Virus record (IMG/VR): IMGVR_UViG_3300000405_000072
Span: 1-21,130 of that record
DNA length: 21,130 nucleotides
Direction: 5' to 3' (one strand)
From: a virus
The translations under genes were made by a program, and so were the position numbers. Below are positions 7,924 through 16,386 of this stretch, one piece after another. The notes under the pieces were generated by a model. The model worked only from the letters and a program-made list of their open reading frames with translations. It did no database searches and was not told where the DNA came from. The number at the start of each line of letters is the position of its first letter. Position 1 is the stretch's first letter.

Positions 7924-7951
7924 CCCTTACTAATTCTACATTAGTAAGGGT
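7918..7951 (-). terminator. Rho-independent terminator after the 341-aa virion gene
   Basis: CCCTTACTAA (7924-7933) pairs perfectly with TTAGTAAGGG (7941-7950) around a 7-nt loop, giving a 10-bp stem that A7923/T7951 extends to 11 bp. On the minus strand the stem is followed by six T residues (7923-7918). It lies 29 bp beyond the stop of the 341-aa gene and just before the start of the 241-aa gene, so it should end most transcripts of the former. Confidence 0.9.
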
Positions 7952-7979
7952 GTTAGTTTAATGGAGTTCCGTCCTTTCT

Positions 7980-9005
7980 TTAGTTACCTGCCACTCCATC
8001 AGTAGCAGTTCCGTCATCTGCTGCCGGTTCTGCGCCTGCTACAGAATCAAATGCTTTACCTATTAAAGATTTAAGATAGAAAAGAACTGCTGTTCCTGCT
8101 TGGTTAACTGCCCCATCAATAGCAGCAATCATAACTCTATTTCTCATTACATTATGAGTACGAGTAGGAGAACTATGTCTACCTTCCCAAATCATATTGA
8201 TAACATCATAGTTAGCATTAGGATCAGTATCAAAAGATCTTTTATAGTAATCTCCACCGTAATCAATGTAATTACCGTTTCCTTCTTCTACACTAAAATC
8301 TTTTTCTATTAGTAAAATATCTTCACCAACCCCATCCCCATATATTTGGGCAGTAGTTGTTTCAATATTACCAAATTCAAATGTCCCACTAATAGCAGCA
8401 GTAATTGTAGTACGAGCATCTTTAGGAGTAAGTGTAATACCCATATTAGCAGTACCACCACCAACTTTAGCGGCTATTACAAAACTATCTTCTTTGTTTA
8501 ATTTAGCAACTAAACGATCTACTACAGCTTCATTAGTTTCTCCAATACGCTTCATAGTAGAAACATTCATGTCTTGGATATTGTAACGAGAAGTAAATGA
8601 AGTATCATATACTTTAACTACAGCTTCTTCGTTTTCTGCAAACACCAGTGCTTTTCCAGCAGTAATACCTCCTACAGTAACTACCATAGCTACAGGTGCT
8701 TTGTAACCTTTATAAGTTACCGCCTCAATTTCTTGTCTTGGTATAGTATTAATAACTTGTACACCCGCACTACGTCCTACTGCAAGAGTAAAACTTTTAC
8801 TATCTGCTACAAGAGCAGAAGCAATAAAAGCAGGGTTAGCAACAGGGTCTACTCCTTCCGGGGTTACTACAAGTAATTCTCCTCTGTCATTAAGAAAGGC
8901 TAATGCACCAGACGCAAGAACATTAAGTTCATTAGCCCCTGCTATAGTACCTCCACCTTTTTTAGCAGCATAAGCTACGTCTTTAAGTACAACTAATCTA
9001 TTCAT
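7980..9005 (-). CDS. Ala/Gly-rich structural protein, probably abundant in the virion
   Basis: The protein has 341 residues. Its composition differs from its neighbours: rich in Ala, Gly and Val, with more GC-rich codons, as seen in highly expressed virion proteins. Residues 1-130 are beta-rich (LVVLKDVAYA, GELLVVTPEGVDP, VAMVVTVGG). Residues about 150-215 carry an alpha/beta segment (NEAVVDRLVAKLNKEDSFVI). Residues 225-300 hold an unusual Gly/Tyr/Asp segment (YGDGVGEDILLIEKDF, DYGGDYYKRSF, INMIWEGRHSSPTRTHN), and residues 318-341 are a flexible acidic Ala/Gly tail. It has its own strong terminator 29 bp downstream. A capsid auxiliary or decoration protein, or a tail-tube-like protein, are both possible; I cannot choose between them from sequence. 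No enzyme motif or signal peptide is seen. Confidence 0.62.
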   Translation of the reverse strand: MNRLVVLKDVAYAAKKGGGTIAGANELNVLASGALAFLNDRGELLVVTPEGVDPVANPAFIASALVADSKSFTLAVGRSAGVQVINTIPRQEIEAVTYKGYKAPVAMVVTVGGITAGKALVFAENEEAVVKVYDTSFTSRYNIQDMNVSTMKRIGETNEAVVDRLVAKLNKEDSFVIAAKVGGGTANMGITLTPKDARTTITAAISGTFEFGNIETTTAQIYGDGVGEDILLIEKDFSVEEGNGNYIDYGGDYYKRSFDTDPNANYDVINMIWEGRHSSPTRTHNVMRNRVMIAAIDGAVNQAGTAVLFYLKSLIGKAFDSVAGAEPAADDGTATDGVAGN

Positions 9006-9022
9006 AATTTAAATTTTAAGTG

Positions 9023-10093
9023 TTATTCTGTTATTAAGTTTTCTTGTGCGTATGCTTGATAATTGGGGTCTGCAATAATTGCTTTAATGTATCTAGCAGT
9101 ATTTGAAATAATCTCTTTAATACTATTATCATTTAGGTTAAACCCACTATTCAAAAGTAGATTAATAGGGGTCGGCTTACAAATATATGTAGTTTCTACC
9201 CAATCAGCTATAACACCATTAGGGGGAATTATTAGTATCTCTCCTGTCCGAACGACGCACACAGGGGAGTTAAGCGTTGAACCTGATAAATCAGATTCTA
9301 ATATGCTAGGTAAAAATTCCTCGTTCACAAGCCTTAATTTCCGCTTTAAAGGGAACTTTTTTAATGATACACTATTGATAATTATTTCTTCGGTATTAAA
9401 TAAATGACTATCATTATTAACTTCTATAATAATAGAAGCACCTTCAGAAAGTATATCCAAAGTAAATGAAAAAGGGTTAAAGTCTTTACCTCTTCTATCC
9501 CAGTATAATTGAGTATAGGAGATTTTATTCTTTTTAAGTTCTCTAGGTATAATAATCTTTAGAGCATCTATTAATAAAAAATCTTGTCTAACAAATTCAA
9601 GTGTAGTACTAAGATAATTTAAAGGGAGCATAGATAAATCAAAAAGAGTAACTGCTATACCATCTATTAATAATTTAATATTATATGTAGTAAGAGTAGT
9701 AGAAGGTAGATTTAATTCAGTATAAATATTATATAGTTTAAATTCTTCCTTTCTAATTCTTTCATCTATACAATCTCTTTTCATATATAAAGAAGAAACT
9801 ACATAAGAGAAATAATCAGAAGGGAGAGTAATAAAACTCTCCCCTTGATTATTAATCTGTATTTGACTTCTAAGCGGCTTAATTAATTCTTGTATATCAT
9901 CTAATCTTTTAACAGTATCTTCAAATCCTGTTTGTTTACTATTAGAGTCTGAATTAGTCCGTTGCTTTATAAATTTAAGAGATTCATTATTTAGAAAATA
10001 ATCTTTTTCTTGTGCTTCAAGAGATTTAGTACTAAAAGAATTAATCTTTTGAAGTTCTGCATCTAAAGCAATATGAATTTCTTGTGGTGTCAT
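9023..10093 (-). CDS. Portal-proximal neck (ring) protein candidate
   Basis: The protein has 356 residues. The N-terminus (MTPQEIHIALDAELQKINS, about 1-20) followed by DYFLNNESLKFIKQRTN and GFEDTVKRLDDIQELIKPL (30-75) strongly recalls a conserved neck protein of crAss-like phages, with the helical hairpin used to dock on the portal. Then comes a beta-rich body with ITLPSDYFSYVVSSLYMKRD (about 88-107), and C-terminal helical sequence ending DPNYQAYAQENLITE. There are no membrane segments or catalytic motifs. It starts 6 bp after the preceding stop and ends 17 bp before the next start, so it is co-transcribed with its neighbours. I am fairly sure that it is a head-to-tail connector; the ring number is not determinable here. 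Confidence 0.7.
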   Translation of the reverse strand: MTPQEIHIALDAELQKINSFSTKSLEAQEKDYFLNNESLKFIKQRTNSDSNSKQTGFEDTVKRLDDIQELIKPLRSQIQINNQGESFITLPSDYFSYVVSSLYMKRDCIDERIRKEEFKLYNIYTELNLPSTTLTTYNIKLLIDGIAVTLFDLSMLPLNYLSTTLEFVRQDFLLIDALKIIIPRELKKNKISYTQLYWDRRGKDFNPFSFTLDILSEGASIIIEVNNDSHLFNTEEIIINSVSLKKFPLKRKLRLVNEEFLPSILESDLSGSTLNSPVCVVRTGEILIIPPNGVIADWVETTYICKPTPINLLLNSGFNLNDNSIKEIISNTARYIKAIIADPNYQAYAQENLITE

Positions 10094-10099
10094 AATTTA

Positions 10100-11056
10100 T
10101 TATGAAGTTTTAAGTCTGCTTTCTATAACTTGTATAACTTTAGCATTTTTTTCGTTAGTCCAGAAAAGTACAGCGTCAAGTAATGTGTTACCTAATGCAA
10201 CATCATTATTATCTCCATAGTAATAGCTATCTGTATTATCAGGATTATGGATAATTCTTAAATCTACGGCTCTTTTAATTTTAGCCTTAACTTCTAATTG
10301 AGTATCTTCTACATAAGCTAAGAATTTTTCAGGGCTATTTTTAATAAGTCCTTCAAGTACTAAATGTTTCTCAGCTAAATCTTCAAATACACTAATATCT
10401 TGATCAAATAGTAGAAGTACTGAATCAATAATAGACTCTTTCATTAGAATCTCTGCGAACTTATTACCAGCTCTAACTCTAGCTTTAAGTGCTTGGTGAT
10501 TAGTTTTAACTTCATTTTGTTTACTATATAAGTAAAACTGAATTTTAGGAGACCTATTTACATCTTCTACATTATTAGCTACTTTACTATAAACAAGACA
10601 ATATCTAAATAAAATATAATCGCTTATACCATCTACTAGATCACATTTTTTATCTAAGTCTAGTTTCTTAATGATCTTAGCTTTCTCTTCAAAATTAAAA
10701 ACACTTTCAAATGCTTGTTTATCAGAAGCGTGTTCAAAAGCAATTTTAAAAGTTAATATTTTACCTTGTAATTTTTCAATAGTCATTCCATCAGCAGGAA
10801 TAGATACTGAAATATTATTCCAATATTCAGAAGTAACTTTTCTCCAATCATTATCAGAAGGAGCGTAACCTACAACTTCAGGAAGATATTTAACTTCTTC
10901 TTCATATTCTAATCCTCTTAATGGGGTATTAGATTTAGCTTTTAGTGCTGAACCAATTTTTAAATTATGTAGTGTAGGATCATCACCAGGAAGTCCTATA
11001 CTATTTTTTCTTCTTATTGAAAGTTCAACTGTACTAATGTGTTTAAATGTGCTCAT
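10100..11056 (-). CDS. Conserved crAss-like virion protein following the MCP
   Basis: The protein has 318 residues. It carries a segment I recall from proteins encoded next to the capsid gene in crAss-like phages: PLRGLEYEEEVKYLPEVVGY (45-64), then SDNDWRKVTSEYWNNISVSIPADG. The middle (about 130-260) is mostly helical (DYILFRYCLVYSKVANN, AEILMKESIIDSVLLLF), and the C-terminus has YYYGDNNDVALGNTLLDAVLFWTNEKN. There is no transmembrane segment or active-site motif. It is the first gene after the MCP terminator, with a short A/C-rich leader, and lies 6 bp before the next gene. Capsid auxiliary or head-completion roles are likely; that is inference from position and remembered similarity. Confidence 0.68.
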   Translation of the reverse strand: MSTFKHISTVELSIRRKNSIGLPGDDPTLHNLKIGSALKAKSNTPLRGLEYEEEVKYLPEVVGYAPSDNDWRKVTSEYWNNISVSIPADGMTIEKLQGKILTFKIAFEHASDKQAFESVFNFEEKAKIIKKLDLDKKCDLVDGISDYILFRYCLVYSKVANNVEDVNRSPKIQFYLYSKQNEVKTNHQALKARVRAGNKFAEILMKESIIDSVLLLFDQDISVFEDLAEKHLVLEGLIKNSPEKFLAYVEDTQLEVKAKIKRAVDLRIIHNPDNTDSYYYGDNNDVALGNTLLDAVLFWTNEKNAKVIQVIESRLKTS

Positions 11057-11079
11057 AAAATTATTATTATTTGTTGTTT
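11057..11079 (-). promoter_or_regulatory. A/C-rich leader before the 318-aa gene
   Basis: On the minus strand, the T-run of the terminator is followed by AAACAACAAATAATAATAATTTT up to the ATG. It shares an AACAACAAA core with the leader at 7902-7923. No ribosome-binding purine box is present. It may be an A-rich translation-initiation region used after read-through; promoter activity is not demonstrable from sequence. Confidence 0.35.
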
Positions 11080-11113
11080 AAAAAAAGGGTAGATACTATT
11101 ACCTACCCTTTTT
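11080..11113 (-). terminator. Rho-independent terminator after the major capsid gene
   Basis: GGGTAG (11087-11092) pairs with CTACCC (11103-11108) around a 10-nt loop, and the stem is extended by A-tract/T-tract pairing on both sides. On the minus strand, transcripts leaving the MCP gene meet the hairpin and then seven T residues (11086-11080). The flanking T-run on the other side makes the structure roughly bidirectional, but no plus-strand gene is present to use it. It starts 24 bp beyond the MCP stop codon. Confidence 0.88.
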
Positions 11114-11136
11114 GATACATTATATATTACTTATTA

Positions 11137-12651
11137 TTATGCGGCTAGTTCACAGCTTAATTTAAAACAATGAGTGTTCCTACGAATAACAACTCCTAAA
11201 GTTTTAAGGAAGTGAACAGCAGACTTATCTACATCAGTAGCAAGTTGAAGATTTTTAGCGTTTCCGTTATAATCTCCATAAGAACTACCTTTAAGTAAAG
11301 TCATACCTTGTTCAACACCTCTAATCATTGAACGACCTTTTTGAGTTACCATTTGAACATTACGTTCTCCGTCATAAGTACTCATATCTACGAAATACAT
11401 TTCGTAAGAAGTAAGAGGTAATCCACTTTCAGGGTGTTTAGGGGCGTTATCAGCGCGTCCACCATAATCAAGAAGATTAAGCATTTTAATAGTCACAATA
11501 TGACCATCAACGTGCTGGTAAGTATTAAAGTAACCACCATATTTAAGTTTGTTACTTCCGGCAGTACCAGTTACAAATTTATCTGCAACATTACCTTCAA
11601 GTAATCTCCAACCACCTGCACCATTAGCATCACGTTTAATAGCAGCATCAAATTCTCTTGCTCCGCCTACACCAGTAAAAAGAACAACTTCCATAGAACC
11701 TGTATCAGTACCACCATATAATATATCCCCGATAGTATTATGAAGTTTCTTAACAGTAAGAAGTCCATAAGTATCTTGGTGAGGAATTTGATCATTGATA
11801 CCTGCTCCAATAGGAATAGGGAAACCTGTTTCGTGATCTATAGTAGTAATATTACCTTGATTATCCCTGTTGTATTTACTCCACCACAAATGCTCTTCGC
11901 ATTGTTCTTTAAAGTCAATTTCGTGTTGGTATTCTTCAAAAGGCATCCAGTAATTAGTAGAGCCGCCTTTCATTTTAAATTGAAACTCTACAGTTCTATT
12001 ACTAACATTACCACCTAGTTCATAAGACTTTCTTATAATACCTATTTGGTTCTTTAATTTTCCTGGAGCTTGTTTGTTACTCTCGTTACCACTAGAGTAA
12101 GCTTCAGAAACGTTAGCACCACCTACCATTGCCCATCTTACTCCGGGTTGAAGTTCAGATACAGCACAAAATTCATCAAGACTTCTATAGATAAGTTGTA
12201 GAGTATATTGATAACCAGTAGACACAGGAAGAGGTTTTCCTTGAATACGTGCTTGTACTCCATTAGGAGAGTGAACAGTATGTTGTTGTTTAAGCCAGTC
12301 ACTTTTAAAAATTATTTTAAAAGTAGAACCTGCAAGTCCTGGCTTAGCATCACTACCGTATTCAGTACTAGCAATAGAATCTGATTTTTTCATACGACCC
12401 ATAACAGGCCAGTTATACTCTACATCTTCTATTTCTACTTGTTTAAGACCACCTCTTTGACCTTCTGTAAGAAAGGTAAGGGGGAATTTCTTGTTTTCCT
12501 CTCCCATAAGGTGAGTAATAACAGGGTTCAAGGTATCACTCTTAGTAAGTCGCATAGCAGCAAGCGAGTTATTCGTAGTAAAACCTTTACCATCAAATTG
12601 TTCATGAATTAGAATCCTACTTGAATTCTGTTTAGCCAACGTGTTTTCCAT
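11137..12651 (-). CDS. Major capsid protein (HK97-fold, crAss-like)
   Basis: The protein has 504 residues, about the length of known crAss-like capsid proteins. The N-terminal part has KKFPLTFLTEGQRGGLKQVE (54-73) and IEDVEYNWPVMGRMKKSDSI (74-93), a pattern I associate with this capsid family. Beta-rich Gly-containing blocks follow (GSTFKIIFKSDWLKQQHTVH, YQYTLQLIYRSL, GVRWAMVGGANVSEAYSSGN, VGGAREFDAAIKRDANGAGG). No scissile delta domain is evident, which fits a separate scaffold gene upstream. Codons and base composition are more GC-rich than in most neighbours, and a strong terminator follows, both expected for the most abundant virion protein. It starts 29 bp after the scaffold-like gene, behind a TTAATTAATTAAT stretch. 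Identity rests on position and recalled motifs. Confidence 0.85.
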   Translation of the reverse strand: MENTLAKQNSSRILIHEQFDGKGFTTNNSLAAMRLTKSDTLNPVITHLMGEENKKFPLTFLTEGQRGGLKQVEIEDVEYNWPVMGRMKKSDSIASTEYGSDAKPGLAGSTFKIIFKSDWLKQQHTVHSPNGVQARIQGKPLPVSTGYQYTLQLIYRSLDEFCAVSELQPGVRWAMVGGANVSEAYSSGNESNKQAPGKLKNQIGIIRKSYELGGNVSNRTVEFQFKMKGGSTNYWMPFEEYQHEIDFKEQCEEHLWWSKYNRDNQGNITTIDHETGFPIPIGAGINDQIPHQDTYGLLTVKKLHNTIGDILYGGTDTGSMEVVLFTGVGGAREFDAAIKRDANGAGGWRLLEGNVADKFVTGTAGSNKLKYGGYFNTYQHVDGHIVTIKMLNLLDYGGRADNAPKHPESGLPLTSYEMYFVDMSTYDGERNVQMVTQKGRSMIRGVEQGMTLLKGSSYGDYNGNAKNLQLATDVDKSAVHFLKTLGVVIRRNTHCFKLSCELAA

Positions 12652-12680
12652 TTGTGTAATAAAATTAATTAATTAATAGT

Positions 12681-14021
12681 TTAATCTAACATTGAATTGA
12701 TGCTAATGTCTTGAGTATTCCTAGATGTTATGCCGTTGGCGTCATTTGCAGGAGTAGGCTTCATTTTAGCACTTCTTTTTAATCTATCCATTAGACTATG
12801 TACATTTTTAGTCTTGGATTTTGCATCTATTATATCGTCTAATTTATAACCTTTAAAACGAATATAAGCAAATGCTAATTTTTGTTCCATACTCTCCTTA
12901 GAAGAGTCTTGCATTTCTTTACTATTTCCTTTATCATCTATAGGACTAGAAATATAATCAAAGAAACCTTCTTTATCTTTTTCAGGTACATTAACATTGT
13001 TTAATTCCCCTTTATTGATAGTTTGTTGAACGTCATCCCAATACTTAGCTGTCTCCGTATTTCTATCGTCAACACTTTGTTTATAAGTAGCATCTCTTAC
13101 TTTTTTAGATTCTTTATCTCTAAAAGTAAGATCAGCTAAAGCTTCCTCTGCTTCTGCATCTACATCATTACTATCTTCAATTCTTTTTATCATAGCGGTA
13201 ATACGAGTATCAGTCATACCACCTGCTTTTAAAGAATCTTTTATATAGTTTAATTTTTGAGACTTCTCTAAATCTTTAACAGAAACTTTAGAGTAATCTA
13301 TTGGGTCTTTAAAAGTATCTAAAGAACCTCCAGATAGTATATGTTTAGATATCTCAGCTAATTCAGGATTTTGATTAAAGAAGCTAGATTTAAATTGTTC
13401 TAGTTTATAATTAGCCATATCATCAGATAGACTTTTCATCCCTTCATTATCATCAGTATATATCTTAACTTCTCCTTTATCATCTAAAAACTCATAATCA
13501 AGTTCAGAATGTAACTTATTAACTACAGAATTTTCAGCAGCTAATTCAGTTTTAGTTTTAACTACATTACCCTCTGCATCTACTAAATCTCCTTTATCAT
13601 TAGTAGTATTACCTTCATCTAAGGATTTAAGTACATCTTCAACAGAAGTAGTAATATTATCATTTTCATCAATAATATCTCCATTTTCGTTAAAAGCTGT
13701 TCCTTTATATTTTTCAAGAAGTTCTGATTTAAGTACTTTTGTATCTTCATCTAAATCTTCATCATTAAAAGAAGTTAAAAGAGTCTTCAATTCAGCAGAA
13801 TCTCCTTTACCCTTATCATCATCCGTATCTGTAGAGGAATCTATATCTTTAGCGGAATCTATAGAAGGGTCAGTTGACTCTTTGTTCCCTGTATCTACAG
13901 GTGTTGGAGGTGTGTTAAACTGATCTCTATCTGTATCACTACCACTATTGGTAATTTGATTAATATCTATACTACCTTCCTCAGAAGGATTAGATTGGAT
14001 AGTGCTTAAATCTTTTGCCAT
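12681..14021 (-). CDS. Acidic scaffold-like capsid assembly protein
   Basis: The protein has 446 residues. The first 80 are low-complexity, rich in Asp, Ser, Thr and Gly. Three related beta-turn units follow: FNENGDIIDENDNIT (110-124), NDKGDLVDAEGNVV (141-154) and DDKGEVKIYTDDNEG (about 181-194), each predicted as a short hairpin. From about 195 to the end it is charged and helical (DMANYKLEQFKSSFF, KSKTKNVHSLMDRLKRSAKM), with a more basic C-terminal region. Acidic, helical, low-complexity proteins between portal and MCP are typical scaffolds, whose C-terminal basic helix binds the capsid protein. No protease motif is visible. It starts 27 bp after the portal stop and ends 29 bp before the MCP start. 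A cargo or inner-core protein is the main alternative. Confidence 0.68.
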   Translation of the reverse strand: MAKDLSTIQSNPSEEGSIDINQITNSGSDTDRDQFNTPPTPVDTGNKESTDPSIDSAKDIDSSTDTDDDKGKGDSAELKTLLTSFNDEDLDEDTKVLKSELLEKYKGTAFNENGDIIDENDNITTSVEDVLKSLDEGNTTNDKGDLVDAEGNVVKTKTELAAENSVVNKLHSELDYEFLDDKGEVKIYTDDNEGMKSLSDDMANYKLEQFKSSFFNQNPELAEISKHILSGGSLDTFKDPIDYSKVSVKDLEKSQKLNYIKDSLKAGGMTDTRITAMIKRIEDSNDVDAEAEEALADLTFRDKESKKVRDATYKQSVDDRNTETAKYWDDVQQTINKGELNNVNVPEKDKEGFFDYISSPIDDKGNSKEMQDSSKESMEQKLAFAYIRFKGYKLDDIIDAKSKTKNVHSLMDRLKRSAKMKPTPANDANGITSRNTQDISINSMLD

Positions 14022-14048
14022 AATATTTTTAGTTATTATCTATTATTA

Positions 14049-16385
14049 TTATTTAGTTGTAGTTTTTTGTTTTGCTGCTTGTATTCTAGCAGTAGCTTCT
14101 TTTGCTTTAATTGCTATATTTTTTTTATCTAATTTTAAACCTTCTTTATCCATATTTATTTTATGGTTATTCATTTTATGATCTTCATTGTCAACTTCAA
14201 GTCTATCATCCATTCCTTCTATATCATCTGTCTCTCCTAGATCAAGTAACTTAGCATCTATTACTTTATCATAATCTTTATCAGCTTTATAGACTTCAAT
14301 ATCTCTAGTAGCTTGCTCACTTTCTCTTTTAGCAGCTTCTATAGCTTCGTTAGATTTAGTTATAGATTCTTGATTAGCTTGTTCTCTTTTCTTATTGTTT
14401 TCATCTATCTCCCCTATAAGTTTTTTAGTTTTAGCAAAGTTAGTAGCATCAATAAGTTCTAACATTTCAGGAGTACTTCCATTTTGTGCTAGGCTAAATC
14501 CATATTCTTTCGCTATCTGTATATTCTCACTTTCTTTTCTACTGTTCTTAACAAAGATATTCGTATCAGTACCAAGTCTATGAATAGCATCATCAGGGTT
14601 TAAATTAAGATAAGATTCTCTACCATCAGAATTAACATACTTACCTTTTTTACCATTTATATAAGCTAATTTAGATAAATCTAATAACCCTGCATAATCT
14701 TTCTCCATAAACTTCTCAAACTTCCTATTTAATTCATCGCTTATTATAGCACTTCTGAATATAGCTTGCTCACTTACAGCTTTTCCGTCACTAGCTTTAC
14801 TATCTCCGTATCTCTGTCTATTCATACCAATAGCTTCCCACCATTCATTCTTAATAGATTGCATTAAGTCGATACTTTCTTTAGCATATTGAGCTAAACC
14901 CATATCTAAAACTTTAATACCTTGCATAGCTAAACTTGCAGTAGGTCTAGTTTCATCTACAACCATCATACTATTAGCGTGAGCGTAGTACATAAATTTT
15001 TCTTCATTCCAACCTCCTTTACCTTTTGGTATGATACCTTGAGGGATTACAACAATTTTATCTTTATTTTTATTTATAGTTTTTTCAAATTGATAATGAA
15101 GTATATTATATATAACCTGATAAGGTCTACCTGATTTTACAATACTTCTAACGTCTCCTGTAGATGATGTATTAAACCTACCGTTATAGCTTAATTTCTG
15201 AGCAGAACTATTATTTAATTCCATTCTATTGTATTCTAAGGGGCCAGCATCTATATAGATATCATGTACAATATCTCCTATTCTCCATAACTCGTTTACT
15301 TCACTTTCCCACTCCCATTTAATACTTATATCTCCACCTTCTTTATTAAGTTTATAAGTATCATCAACTTCCATTGTTTCTACTTGTCCTTGTAAAGTAT
15401 CATAAGTAAGAAGTCCTACTTTTCTCCAACCTCTCCATTGAGTATGAAATACTTCAATACCATTTGTTTCATCTAAAATAGAGAACTTACCGTAATCCTC
15501 CTCATTTGATATATACTGGGTCGGGAGTCTTACATAACCTGTACTAATATTACTTGCATCACTACCTAATTCATTTAAAGTATCTTCTTGAGCTGAAGTA
15601 AATTTACCATGAAATCTATCTAATAATTGATTAGCAGTCATTACCTGCCTTCTTACAATCCAATCCCTATCTTCAATAAAATTACTTTTAGCGTTATTAG
15701 GAGAAGTAATTTCCCATGGGGGCACAACTTCATAATCAATATCATCGTGAAAAATACCCTTATAAGTAACAACTCTACCACAAGTTAACCAGTCAGTATA
15801 AGCATCTTGTTGCTTATCATCCATATCTTGATCAAAAGTAATATAGTCTAATATCTCTTGACCTGTAATGGCTTTATTAGAATCAAAGTCATCATTGAAT
15901 TTAGCAACTTCTTCTTGTAGTGTACCTTGTGCTTCTTTATCTTTACCTAAATCAATACCCATACCCTGTAACTCATTAATAAGTTTTTGGGCATAGTAGT
16001 TTTTAATAGTTCTTTGTAAACCTTCTTTATATTTATTCTCGTCTCCTGGATTAGCATCTAATACATTTACTGTTTTAAATCTTTGTCCGAATTCCCCTGT
16101 ATAAAGATCGAGGACAGGAGTTATAATATTATAATTTCTAAGTTTAGCTCCAAATCTTTTATAGTTATCAATACTAGTATTAAAAGGATTTAGTACATAT
16201 TCATAATCTTTATCATCTAACTTATTCTCTACTAACCTATAAAGAGATAGTATTTCATCTTTATCATCATTATTAACGCTTTGATCTATATAGTAGTTAC
16301 CAGCTTGTTTATAATAATTAAGACCGTTATCATCAGTCTTTTCTTTTTCTGCTGTACTAATCTTATGTTTAGGAAGTATTGCCAT
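14049..16385 (-). CDS. Portal protein
   Basis: This 778-residue protein begins 1 bp after the terminase stop, the usual TerL-portal order. The N-terminal portion has YEYVLNPFNT (61-70) and FGAKLRNYNIITPVLDLYTGEFGQRF (78-103), a pattern I associate with crAss-like portals. The wing and stem regions follow, including WLTCGRVVTYKGIFHDDIDYEVVPPWEI and SIKNEWWEAIGMNRQRYGD. The last about 130 residues are highly charged and helical (NNKKREQANQESITKSNEAI, then KMNNHKINMDKEGLKLDKKN), likely the coiled barrel pointing into the head. Length is in the large-portal range. It forms the dodecameric vertex through which the terminase pumps DNA and to which the neck rings attach. Position between terminase and scaffold-like gene supports the call. 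Confidence 0.86.
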   Translation of the reverse strand: MAILPKHKISTAEKEKTDDNGLNYYKQAGNYYIDQSVNNDDKDEILSLYRLVENKLDDKDYEYVLNPFNTSIDNYKRFGAKLRNYNIITPVLDLYTGEFGQRFKTVNVLDANPGDENKYKEGLQRTIKNYYAQKLINELQGMGIDLGKDKEAQGTLQEEVAKFNDDFDSNKAITGQEILDYITFDQDMDDKQQDAYTDWLTCGRVVTYKGIFHDDIDYEVVPPWEITSPNNAKSNFIEDRDWIVRRQVMTANQLLDRFHGKFTSAQEDTLNELGSDASNISTGYVRLPTQYISNEEDYGKFSILDETNGIEVFHTQWRGWRKVGLLTYDTLQGQVETMEVDDTYKLNKEGGDISIKWEWESEVNELWRIGDIVHDIYIDAGPLEYNRMELNNSSAQKLSYNGRFNTSSTGDVRSIVKSGRPYQVIYNILHYQFEKTINKNKDKIVVIPQGIIPKGKGGWNEEKFMYYAHANSMMVVDETRPTASLAMQGIKVLDMGLAQYAKESIDLMQSIKNEWWEAIGMNRQRYGDSKASDGKAVSEQAIFRSAIISDELNRKFEKFMEKDYAGLLDLSKLAYINGKKGKYVNSDGRESYLNLNPDDAIHRLGTDTNIFVKNSRKESENIQIAKEYGFSLAQNGSTPEMLELIDATNFAKTKKLIGEIDENNKKREQANQESITKSNEAIEAAKRESEQATRDIEVYKADKDYDKVIDAKLLDLGETDDIEGMDDRLEVDNEDHKMNNHKINMDKEGLKLDKKNIAIKAKEATARIQAAKQKTTTK

Positions 16386-16386
16386 A

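Noticed and set aside
9063-9407. Plus-strand open frame of 114 codons
   Set aside because: It lies wholly within the well-supported 356-aa minus-strand gene, has no leader of its own and an unconvincing composition; it is a shadow frame.
11740-12018. Plus-strand open frame of 92 codons inside the capsid gene
   Set aside because: The opposite strand encodes the capsid protein with a strong, conserved-looking sequence; nothing supports a second antisense gene.
12652-12680. TTAATTAATTAAT repeat before the capsid gene as an operator or promoter
   Set aside because: It is short, expected by chance in such AT-rich DNA, and has no recognisable Bacteroidota -33/-7 promoter boxes around it.
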